Assembly (NCBI GenBank): GCA_958296175.1
Contig: OY282448.1
Span: 2,938,744 to 3,002,743, forward strand
Direction of reading: 5' to 3'
From: an uncultured Chloroflexota bacterium
GTDB lineage: Bacteria > Chloroflexota > UBA11872
Length of the DNA: 64,000 bases
Shown here: piece by piece, positions 51,121 to 59,731 of the stretch
How positions within the stretch are numbered: position 1 is the stretch's first letter
How the letters are laid out: the number at the start of each line of letters is the position of its first letter
Position numbers and translations under genes: made by a program
Notes under the pieces: generated by a model
What the model saw: only the letters and a program-made list of their open reading frames with translations
What the model was told of the DNA's origin: nothing
The model's database searches: none

Positions 51121-53471
51121 CGCGCGCCGCCCAGCGCATCGCTGCGGCGGCGGCGCGCGCGCCGTTTCCGGTGCTGGCGCTGGCCGCGGCGCTGCTGTTC
51201 GCCGCCGTGGGCGCGCTCGTCCTGGACGACTACGGGATGGGGATCGACGAATGGGAGCAGCGCCAGATTGCCACCGGCGTCGCGGACTTCGTCGCGGGCG
51301 ACGACGCCGCCCTGCCCGCCGGCCACAACCGCTTCTACGGCGTGGCCTTCGAAATGCCGCTGCTGCTGGCCGAGCGCGCGCTGGGTCTCCAGGACAGCCG
51401 CGCCGTCCACCTGCTGCGCCACGCGCTGTCGCATCTGGTCTTCATCGCCGGCGGGGTGGTTGGCGCTCTGCTGGCCTGGCGTCTGTTCGGCAGCCGCTGG
51501 CTGGGTCTGTTGACCATGCTGCTGTTCCTGCTGCATCCGCGCATTTACGCGCAATCCTTCTTCAATACCAAGGATCCGCCGTTTGCGGCCGCGTTCATGC
51601 TGGCGCTGTATCTCGTCCACCGCGCGTTTCGCCGCGGCACGCCCGGTGCCTTCGCGCTGTGCGGCGTGGGGGTGGGGCTGGCGGTCAACCTGCGCGTCTT
51701 CGGCCTGATCTTGATCCCGGCCGTGCTGGCGCTGCTGGCGCTGGACGTCTGGCAGGCCGCCGACGCCAGAGCGCGGCGGCGCGCGCTGCTCAGCGGCGGG
51801 GCCTTCGCGGCCGCCGCGCTGCTGACGATCTACGCCCTGCACCCCTACTACTGGGAAAACCCGCTGCGGATGCTCGACATGGTTACGACGCTCGCCCGGC
51901 ATCCAGCGATCCTCAAGTTGCGGTTCCTGGGCGAGGTGCTCTGGGCGGACGAGGTTCCGCCGCATTACATCCCTACGTGGTTTGCCATCACGGCGCCGCC
52001 GGTCACGCTGCTGCTGGGGGTGGTGGGCGCGGCGGTGGTCGCGGTCCGCGCGGTGCGCCGCCCGCGGGCGGCGGCGGCCAACGGCGCTCTGCGCTTCCAG
52101 CTGCTGCTGCTGGGCTGCGCCGTGCTGCCGGTGCTCGTCGTCGCCGCGATCCAGGCGCACATCTATCACGGCTGGCAGCAGATGTATTTCCTGTGGGCGC
52201 CTTTCAGCCTGCTGGCGGCGGCCGGCGCGCAGTGGCTGGCCGGGCCGACGGTATCCGGGCGCGCGGGGCCCGCATCCGCCCGAGCCGGCGCGCGCGGGTG
52301 GGTGGTGCACGTGCGGCGCAAGCTCGCGCGCGCACGGCGGAGCGCCGCGGTCGGGGCGGCGGGCTTGGGCGTGGCCAGCACCGTCGCCTCCATAGCCGCG
52401 CTGCACCCCCACGAGTCCATTTACTTCAGTCCGCTCGTGCAGCCATCCAGCGCCGCGGCGCAAGACTTTTCTCTGGGAATGCGGAACGCGGCAACCCTCG
52501 AAGGCTTGGAGCATCTGATCCAGCGCTACCCCGACGACCTGTTGTTCGTCCCGGCCATTGCACGCCGCGGGGACGCGTCCATGCTGCCCGAGGCGCAGCG
52601 GCGGCGATTGCTGGCGCTGGCAGGCGTCCAGCTTGGCGTCGCGTCCCTCGACGACGGCGGCTGGGCGCCCCTGCCCCCCGGGACAAAGCCGCCGGTCGTG
52701 TACCAGGTGCGGGCGTACGGCGGGGTGCTCGGCGCAACCCGCGCGCCCGCGCGGTTTCGCGACGTGGCCGCGGCCGCCGCCGCCGGCGTCTTCGGCCCCC
52801 CGGCCGCGCGCGCGGCCTTCGACGTCTATCTCACCGACACCGCGCTGATCTATCACAAGCGCCCCTGCAGCACCGACGACCTCGACGCCGCGCGCTTCTT
52901 CCTGCACGTCGTCCCGGTGAACCCGTCCGACCTGCCCGACTACCGCGCGCCGCACGGCTTCGACAATCTGGACCTCGCCTTCGACCACAGCAGCGCCGCT
53001 GCCGACGGGGTGTGTCTGGCGGTCGTCCCGCTCCCCGACTACGAGATGGCGCGCGTCCGCACCGGCCAATACGTCCCCGGCAGCGGGAACGTCTGGGAAA
53101 CGGCCTTCGACGTCGCCGAGGCCCCGCTCGGCGGCGTGCGGCGCTCGACGTTCGACGTCGAACTGGACGGCGCGGCGCTGACCTACCGCAAGACGCCCTG
53201 CACGGTGGACGACGTGCGCCAGCGCTTCTTCCTGCGCGTCACGCCGGTCGACGCGGCCGACCTGTCCGCCAACCGCGCGCGGTACGGCGTCGAGGCGCTC
53301 GACTTCGACTTCGCCGAGCACGGGGCGTTCGCGGACGGCGGCTGCCGCGCGCACCTCACGCTCCCCGCCTGGCCCATCGCGCGCATCGTCACGGGGCAGC
53401 AGACCCCGAACAGGGAGCCGACGTGGGAGGTGTCTTTCGTGAAAACCCGCACGGCGCACGCAGCCCGCTGA
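51117..53471 (+). CDS. GT-C glycosyltransferase paralogue 4 (open, no G tract)
   Basis: 784 residues from GTG 51117. The membrane domain and the two extracytoplasmic modules match copies 3, 5 and 6 (MGIDEWEQRQ; HPRIYAQSFFNTKDP; FFLHVVPVNPSDLP; terminal LTYRKTPC). The cytoplasmic loop that carries the G tract elsewhere is replaced by an unrelated Arg/Ala-rich stretch (PTVSGRAGPASARAGARGWV, then VHVRRKLARARRSAA), so this copy cannot switch by G slippage. It has no copy of the conserved spacer on either side and is flanked by unrelated genes. Confidence 0.85.
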   Translation: MTRAAQRIAAAAARAPFPVLALAAALLFAAVGALVLDDYGMGIDEWEQRQIATGVADFVAGDDAALPAGHNRFYGVAFEMPLLLAERALGLQDSRAVHLLRHALSHLVFIAGGVVGALLAWRLFGSRWLGLLTMLLFLLHPRIYAQSFFNTKDPPFAAAFMLALYLVHRAFRRGTPGAFALCGVGVGLAVNLRVFGLILIPAVLALLALDVWQAADARARRRALLSGGAFAAAALLTIYALHPYYWENPLRMLDMVTTLARHPAILKLRFLGEVLWADEVPPHYIPTWFAITAPPVTLLLGVVGAAVVAVRAVRRPRAAAANGALRFQLLLLGCAVLPVLVVAAIQAHIYHGWQQMYFLWAPFSLLAAAGAQWLAGPTVSGRAGPASARAGARGWVVHVRRKLARARRSAAVGAAGLGVASTVASIAALHPHESIYFSPLVQPSSAAAQDFSLGMRNAATLEGLEHLIQRYPDDLLFVPAIARRGDASMLPEAQRRRLLALAGVQLGVASLDDGGWAPLPPGTKPPVVYQVRAYGGVLGATRAPARFRDVAAAAAAGVFGPPAARAAFDVYLTDTALIYHKRPCSTDDLDAARFFLHVVPVNPSDLPDYRAPHGFDNLDLAFDHSSAAADGVCLAVVPLPDYEMARVRTGQYVPGSGNVWETAFDVAEAPLGGVRRSTFDVELDGAALTYRKTPCTVDDVRQRFFLRVTPVDAADLSANRARYGVEALDFDFAEHGAFADGGCRAHLTLPAWPIARIVTGQQTPNREPTWEVSFVKTRTAHAAR

Positions 53472-53613
53472 GCAGGCACGGGCGCAGCCGCCGCCGCGGG
53501 CCGCGCCCCGCGATGGCCGCCGTCTCCGCGGCGCGGCGCAGGGACATTGCGCCAAGGTCTTGCGGTGCAGGCACAATGGCGCCGGCACGCGCACACCCTG
53601 GGGAGACCCACCC

Positions 53614-54582
53614 ATGCACGCAATCCGCGTCGAGCAGCCCGGCGGAGCGGAGGCGCTCCGCTGGCGGAGCGTGGACGATCCCGTACCCGCGGCCGGCGAG
53701 GTGTCGATTCGCCTGGAGGCGATTGGCGTCAACTTCATCGACGTCTACCACCGCGAAGGCCGCTATCCCCTGGCGCCGCCGTTCACGCCCGGCATGGAAG
53801 GCGCCGGGGTGGTGGAGGCGGTGGGCGACGGGGTCGACGGCGTGGCCGTGGGCGATCGGGTGGCGCACGCCATGCAGCTGGGGTCGTACGCCGAGGTGCA
53901 GGCCGTGCCCGCGTCCCAGGTGGTGGCGGTGCCGGACGCGCTGAGCACGCGCCAGGCGGCCAGCGCCATGCTGCAAGGCATGACCGCGCACTATCTGGCG
54001 CATTCCACCTTCCCGCTGGACTCCAGCCACGCCGCGCTGGTGCACGCTGGCGCGGGCGGCGTGGGCCGCCTGCTGATCCAGATGGCCAAGCGCGCCGGCG
54101 CGCGCGTCATCGCCACCACCGGCACCCAGGCCAAGGCGGAAACCGCCGCGGCGGCCGGGGCGGACGAGGTGATCGTGTACGCCGACGCGGACTTCCAGCA
54201 GGAGACGCGCCGCCTGACCGACGGCGAGGGCGTGCACGTGGTCTACGACGCCGTGGGCGCGGCCACGTTCGACCAGAGCCTGGATTGCCTGCGGCCGCGC
54301 GGCATGCTGGTGCTCTACGGCGCGGCCAGCGGGCCGGTGCCGCCGTTCGACGCGCAGGTGCTGAACGCCAAAGGCTCGCTCTACCTGACGCGCCCCACGC
54401 TGGGGTCGTACACGCTGACCCGCGGCGAACTGACCTGGCGCGCGGGCGAGGTGTTGGGCCAGGTGGCGTCCGGCGAGCTGTCGCTGCTGGTGGACCGCGA
54501 GGTTCCGCTGGCGCAGGCGGCCGAGGCGCACCGCGCGCTGCAAGGCCGCCAGACCAGCGGGAAGGTGCTGCTGATCCCCTGA
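53614..54582 (+). CDS. NADPH:quinone oxidoreductase (zeta-crystallin type)
   Basis: 322 residues from the ATG at 53614 with GGGGAGA 8 bp upstream. A zinc-free medium-chain reductase: IGVNFIDVYHREGRYP near the N-terminus, the NADPH loop HAGAGGVGRLLIQMAKRAGA, then GTQAKAETAAAAGADEVIVY, and QTSGKVLLIP at the end. This matches QOR proteins in length and motifs. They reduce quinones or 2-alkenals by one-electron or hydride transfer. It lies between GT-C copies 4 and 5 on the same strand but is functionally unrelated. Confidence 0.93.
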   Translation: MHAIRVEQPGGAEALRWRSVDDPVPAAGEVSIRLEAIGVNFIDVYHREGRYPLAPPFTPGMEGAGVVEAVGDGVDGVAVGDRVAHAMQLGSYAEVQAVPASQVVAVPDALSTRQAASAMLQGMTAHYLAHSTFPLDSSHAALVHAGAGGVGRLLIQMAKRAGARVIATTGTQAKAETAAAAGADEVIVYADADFQQETRRLTDGEGVHVVYDAVGAATFDQSLDCLRPRGMLVLYGAASGPVPPFDAQVLNAKGSLYLTRPTLGSYTLTRGELTWRAGEVLGQVASGELSLLVDREVPLAQAAEAHRALQGRQTSGKVLLIP

Positions 54583-54674
54583 CGAGGCCTTTGCGTAACT
54601 CTCAGACGAAGGGGACGAGGGGGGAAAAGGCAAGCGCTGGCGGCGGAGGGGGCGGCGGCTGGGGTGCGCGCCCT

Positions 54675-57058
54675 GTGACTCGCGCCGCCCAGCGCGTTGC
54701 CGCGGCGGCGGCGCGTGCGCCGTTCCCGGCGCTGGTGCTGGCCGCGGCGCTGCTGTTTGCCGCCGCGGGCGCGCTCGTCCTGGACGACTACGGGATGGGG
54801 TCCGACGAACTGGTGCAGCGCCAGATCGCCATCGACGTCGCGGACTTCGTCGCGGGCGACGCCGACGCCATACCCACCAACGCCGCCGACCGCTTCTACG
54901 GCGTGGCCTTCGAGCTGCCGCTGCTGCTGGCCGAGCGCGCGCTGGGGCTCCAGGACAGCCGCGACGTCCACCTGCTGCGCCGCGCCCTGTCGCATCTGGT
55001 CTTCATCGCCGGCGGAGCCGTTGGCGCCCTGCTGGCCTGGCGCATGTTCGGCAGCCGCTGGCTGGGTCTGTTGACCATGCTGCTGTTCCTGCTGCATCCG
55101 CGCATCTACGCCCAGTCCTTCTTCAACACCAAAGACCCGCCGTTTGCGGCCGCGTTCATGCTGGCGCTGTATCTCGTCCACCGCGCGTTTCGCCGCGGCA
55201 CGCCCGGCGCCTTCGCGCTGGGCGGCGTGGCCGTCGGCCTGGCCGTCAACCTGCGCGTCTTCGGCCTGATCTTGATCCCGGCCGTGCTGGCGCTGCTGGC
55301 GCTGGACGTCTGGCAGGCCGCCGACGCCAGAGCGCGGCGGCGCGCGCTGCTCGGCGGCGGGGCCTTCGCGGCCGCCGCGCTGCTGACGATCTACGCCCTG
55401 CATCCCTACTACTGGGAAAACCCGCTGCGGATGCTCGACGCGGTTACGACGCTTGCCCGGCATCCAAATATCGGCAGGGAATGGTTTCTGGGCGAGGATG
55501 TCTGGTCGGACGCGGTTCCGCCGCATTACATCCCAACGTTGTTTGCCGTCACGGCGCCGCCGGTCACGCTGCTGCTGGGAGCGCTGGGCGCGGCGGTGAT
55601 CCTGGGCCGCGCCGCGCGGCGCCCGCGGGCGGCGGCGGCCAACGGCGCCCTGCGCTTCCAGCTGCTGCTGCTGGGCTGCGCCGTGCTGCCGGTGCTCGTC
55701 GTCGCCGCGATCCAGGCGCACATCTATCACGGCTGGCAGCACATGTATTTCCTGTGGGCGCCTTTCAGCCTGCTGGCGGCGGCCGGCGCGCAATGGCTGG
55801 CCGGGACGCCGGCCATGGCGGGGGCGGCGCATGCGGCCCCGACCCGCGTCCGCACGGCGCCCGCAGCTCCGTACACAAACAGTGCACGGGGGGGTACAGG
55901 CGCACGGCGCGCACGCTGCGGCGGGCGGCTGCGGTTGGGGCGGCAGGGCTGGGCGTGGCCAGCACCGTCGCTTCCATGGCCGCGCTGCACCCCCACGAAC
56001 GGGTCTACTTCAGTCCGCTCCTGCAGCCGTCCAGCGCCGTGGCCCAGAATTTTTCCCTGGGTAATCCCCTCCCGTCACGCCGCCAGGGCATGGAGTATCT
56101 GATCCGCCGCTACCCTGACGACTTGTTGTTCGTCCGGGACGAGGCAGGCCGCGGGGATGCGCCCCTGCTGCCCGAAGCGCAGCGTCGGCGATTGCTGGCG
56201 CTGGAGGGCGTCCAGCTTGGCATCGTGTCCCTCGACGACGGCGGCTGGGCGCCCCTGCCCCCCGGAACGCGGCCGCCGGTCGTGCACCAGCTGCAGGCGT
56301 ACGGCGGCGTGATTGCCGCAACCCGCGCGCCCGCGCGGTTTCGCGACGTGGCCGCGGCCGCCGCCGCCGGCGTCTTCGGGCCCCCGGTGGCGCGCGCGGC
56401 CTTCGACGTCTATCTCACCGACACCGCGCTGATCTATCGCAAGCAACCCTGCGACGCCGACGACCTCGCCGCCGCGCGCTTCTTCCTGCACGTCGTCCCC
56501 GCGAACCCGGCCGACCTGCCCGCCGACCGCGCGCAGCAATCCCACTTCGACAATCTGGACCTCGCCTTCGACGGCCGCAGCGCCGCCGCGCACGGGGTGT
56601 GTCTGGCGGTCGTCCCGCTCCCAACCTACGCCCTGGCCCACGTCCGCACCGGCCAATACGCCCCCGGCGGCGGGGAGGTCTGGGCCGCAGCGTTCGCCGT
56701 TGCCGAGGCCCCGCTCGGCGGCGTGCGGCGCTCGACGTTCGACGTCGAGCTGGACGGCGCGGCGCTGACCTACCGCAAGACGCCCTGCACGGCGGACGAC
56801 GTGCGCCAGCGCTTCTTCCTGCGCGTCACGCCCGTCCACGCGGCCGACCTGTCCGACGACCGCGTGCCGTACGGCGCCGAGAGGCTCGACTTCGACTTCG
56901 CCGAGCACGGGGCGTTCGTGGACGGCGGCTGCCGCGCGCGCATCGCGCTCCCCGCCTGGCCCATCGCCCGCATCGGCACGGGGCAACATACCCCGAACTG
57001 GGGGCGGACGTGGGAAGTGTCTTTCGTAAAGACCCGCACGGCGCACGCAGCCCGCTGA
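54675..57058 (+). CDS. GT-C glycosyltransferase paralogue 5, frameshifted at a G7 tract (phase-OFF)
   Basis: Starts at GTG 54675 with the same VTRAAQRVAAAAARAPFP N-terminus. The membrane domain is intact (MGSDELVQRQ; HPRIYAQSFFNTKDP). At G7 (55888-55894) the frame is lost: translation as written ends at 56102 (475 aa) without the last helix and the extracytoplasmic modules. Adding one G restores a 794-residue protein with two modules, continuing YRRTARTLRRAAAVGAAGLG. No other stop or frameshift is seen on either side, so the gene is one slippage event away from being whole. Confidence 0.8.
55888..55894 (+). repeat. Poly-G tract, G7 (copy 5)
   Basis: Preceded by TACACAAACAGTGCAC and followed by TACAGG exactly as in copy 2, but one G shorter. 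The frame is lost here. Confidence 0.95.
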
Positions 57059-57330
57059 GCAGGCACGCCCGCCGCCGCCCGCCGCCACCCCCCACGCGGA
57101 CTCCGCCCCTTCTTCCCCTCTCCCTGAGGGAGAGGGCAGGGTGAGGGGGAACGCCAGCCGCCATGACTGCGCAGCCGCCGCGGGCCGCAGCGGCTGCGGC
57201 GGCCCTGCTGCAAGCGCGCCCGGCGTCCACGGTCGATATCGTGACGCCGGAATCGAGCGGCATCCTGGGCGGCGCATGGCAGACTGCGGCCGGTCCTATG
57301 CCTAGGCATTCCGCCGCCCCGCCGCGCCTT
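57059..57330 (+). repeat. Conserved inter-paralogue spacer 3 with REP-like palindrome
   Basis: A 272-bp spacer near identical to the two after copies 1 and 2, with the palindrome at 57116-57136. Its presence shows copies 5 and 6 duplicated as a gene-plus-spacer unit. Confidence 0.85.
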
Positions 57331-59703
57331 GTGACGCGCGCCGCCCAGAGCGTTGCCGCGGCGGCGGCGCGCGCGCCGTTCCCGGCGCTGGCGCTGGCCG
57401 CGGCGCTGCTGTTTGCCGCCGCGGGCGCGCTCGTCCTGGACGACTACGGGGTGATACCGGACGAGCTGGTGCAGCGCCATATCGCCATCGGCTACGCGGA
57501 CTTCATCGCGGGCGACGACGCCGCCGTGCCCGCCGACTACAACCGCTTCTACGGCGTGGCCTTCGAGCTGCCGCTGTTGCTGCTGGAGCGCGCGCTGGGT
57601 CTGCAGGACAGCCGCGCCGTCTACCTGCTGCGCCACGCGCTGTCACATCTCGTCTTCATCGCCGGCGGAGCCGTTGGCGCTCTGCTGGCCTGGCGCCTCT
57701 TCGGCAGCCGCTGGCTGGGTCTGCTGACCATGCTGCTGTTCCTGCTGCATCCGCGCATCTACGCGCACTCCTTCTTCAACACCAAAGATCCGCCGTTTGC
57801 GGCCGCGTTCATGCTGGCGCTCTATCTCGTCCACCGCGCGTTTCGCCGCGGCACGCCCGGCGCGTTCGCGCTGGGCGGCGTGGCCGTCGGCCTGGCGGTC
57901 AACCTGCGCGTCTTCGGCCTGATCTTGCTGCCGGCCGTGCTGGCGCTGCTGGCGCTGGACGTCTGGCAGGCCGCCGACGCCAGAGCGCGGCGGCGCGCGC
58001 TGCTCGGCGGCGGGGCCTTCGCCGCCGCCGCGCTGCTGACGATCTACGCCCTGCACCCCTACTACTGGGAAAACCCGCTGCGGATGCTCGACATGGTTAC
58101 GGCGTCTGCCCGGCATCCAACGACCATCACGACACTGTTCCTGGGCGAGACGGTCTCGTCGGACGCGGTTCCGCCGCATTACGTCCCGACGTGGTTCGCC
58201 GTCACGGCGCCGCCGGTCACGCTGCTGCTGGGGGCGCTGGGCGCGGCGGTGGTCCTGGGGCGCGCCGCGCGCCGCCCGCGGGCGGCGGCGGCCGCCGCCG
58301 CCCTGCGCTTCCAGCTGCTGCTGCTGGGCTGCGTCGTGCTGCCGGTGCTCGTCGTCATCGTGATCCAGGCGCACGTCTACGCCGGCTGGCGGCAGATGTT
58401 TTTCTTGTGGGCGCCTTTCAGCCTGCTGGCGGCGGCCGGCGCGCAGTGGCTGGCCGGGACGCCGGCCATGGCGGGGGCGCCGGCCGTGTCCCCGACCCGC
58501 GGCCGCCCGGCGCACGCGGCTCCGTACACAGACAGTGCACGGGGGGGATCCACGCGCACGCTGCGGCGGGCGGCCGTAGTCGGGGCGGTGGGGCTGGGCG
58601 CGGTCAGCACCGTCGTTTCCATGGCCGCGCTGCACCCCCACGAGGCCATCTACTTCAGTCCGCTCGTGCAGCCGTCCAGCGCCGCGGCGCAAGACTTTTC
58701 TCTGGGTATTCGGGACGCGGCACGCCGCCCGGGCTTGGAGCATCTGCTCCAGCACTACCCCGACGACCTGTTGTTCGTCCCGTACACGCCGCGCACGGCT
58801 GCGGCCATACTGCCCCAGGCGCAACGTCGGCGATTGCTATTTCTGCTGGGCACCCACATTGGCGTCGCGTCCCTCGACGACGGCGGCTGGACGCCCCTGC
58901 CTCCCGGGACAAAGCCGCCGGTGGTGCACCAGCTGCAGGCGTACGGCGGCGTGATTGCCGCAATCCGCGCGCCCGCGCGGTTTGGCGACGTGGCCGCGGC
59001 CGCCGACGCCGGCGCCTTCGGCCCCCCGGCCGCGCGCGCGGCCTTCGACGTCTATCTCACCGACACCGGGCTGATCTATCGCAAGCAACCCTGCGACGCC
59101 GACGACCTCGCCGCCGCGCGCTTCTTCCTGCACGTCGTCCCCGTGAACCCGGCCGACCTGCCCGACTACCGCGCGCCGCACGGCTTCGACAATCTGGACC
59201 TCGCCTTCGAACACAGCAGCGCCGCCGCCCACGGGGTGTGTCTGGCGGTCGCCCCACTCCCCGCCTACGCCCTGGAGCACGTCCGCACCGGCCAATACGC
59301 CCCCGGCGCCGGCGACGTCTGGGCCGCGGAGTTCGCCGTTGCCGAGGCCCCGCTCGGCGGCGTGCGGCGCTCGACGTTCGACGTCGAGCTGGACGGCGCG
59401 GCGCTGACCTACCGCAAGACACCTTGCACGGCGGACGACGTGCGTCAACGCTTCTTCCTGCGCGTCACGCCGGTCGACGCGGCCGACCTGCCCGACGACC
59501 GCGGACGGCACGGCGCCGAGAGGCTCGACTTCGACTTCGACTTCGCCGAGCACGGGGCGTTCGCGGACGGCGGCTGCCGGGCGCGCCTCACGCTCCCCGC
59601 CTGGCCCATCGCCCGCATCGTCACGGGGCAGCGCACCGTGAGCCTGGAGCGCGCGTGGGAGGTGTCTTTCGTGAAGACCCGCACGGCGCACGCAGCCCGC
59701 TGA
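57331..59703 (+). CDS. GT-C glycosyltransferase paralogue 6 (open, interrupted G tract)
   Basis: 790 residues from GTG 57331. Same plan as copy 3: membrane domain with first-loop VIPDELVQRHIAIGYADFIAG, one full module and the terminal one. The tract is G7 followed by A (58541-58548), the same total length as G8, so the frame is kept (SARGGSTR) while the homopolymer is shortened. The cytoplasmic loop combines TPAMAG of copies 1/2/5 with AVSPTRGR of copy 3, a visible recombination mosaic. It ends 28 bp before the convergent gamma-glutamyltransferase gene. Confidence 0.85.
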   Translation: MTRAAQSVAAAAARAPFPALALAAALLFAAAGALVLDDYGVIPDELVQRHIAIGYADFIAGDDAAVPADYNRFYGVAFELPLLLLERALGLQDSRAVYLLRHALSHLVFIAGGAVGALLAWRLFGSRWLGLLTMLLFLLHPRIYAHSFFNTKDPPFAAAFMLALYLVHRAFRRGTPGAFALGGVAVGLAVNLRVFGLILLPAVLALLALDVWQAADARARRRALLGGGAFAAAALLTIYALHPYYWENPLRMLDMVTASARHPTTITTLFLGETVSSDAVPPHYVPTWFAVTAPPVTLLLGALGAAVVLGRAARRPRAAAAAAALRFQLLLLGCVVLPVLVVIVIQAHVYAGWRQMFFLWAPFSLLAAAGAQWLAGTPAMAGAPAVSPTRGRPAHAAPYTDSARGGSTRTLRRAAVVGAVGLGAVSTVVSMAALHPHEAIYFSPLVQPSSAAAQDFSLGIRDAARRPGLEHLLQHYPDDLLFVPYTPRTAAAILPQAQRRRLLFLLGTHIGVASLDDGGWTPLPPGTKPPVVHQLQAYGGVIAAIRAPARFGDVAAAADAGAFGPPAARAAFDVYLTDTGLIYRKQPCDADDLAAARFFLHVVPVNPADLPDYRAPHGFDNLDLAFEHSSAAAHGVCLAVAPLPAYALEHVRTGQYAPGAGDVWAAEFAVAEAPLGGVRRSTFDVELDGAALTYRKTPCTADDVRQRFFLRVTPVDAADLPDDRGRHGAERLDFDFDFAEHGAFADGGCRARLTLPAWPIARIVTGQRTVSLERAWEVSFVKTRTAHAAR
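58541..58548 (+). repeat. Poly-G tract interrupted by A (G7A, copy 6)
   Basis: Preceded by TACACAGACAGTGCAC and followed by TCCACG. The eighth G of the ON length is A, so the frame stays open and slippage is less likely. Confidence 0.95.
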
Positions 59704-59731
59704 GGCGAGCTGCGGCGGGCGGGCGCGGGGG

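Noticed and set aside
53547..54674. Long open frame fusing the quinone-reductase region to GT-C copy 5
   Set aside because: Across 53614-54582 it is out of frame with the well-supported quinone oxidoreductase. Only the part from 54675 encodes family sequence.
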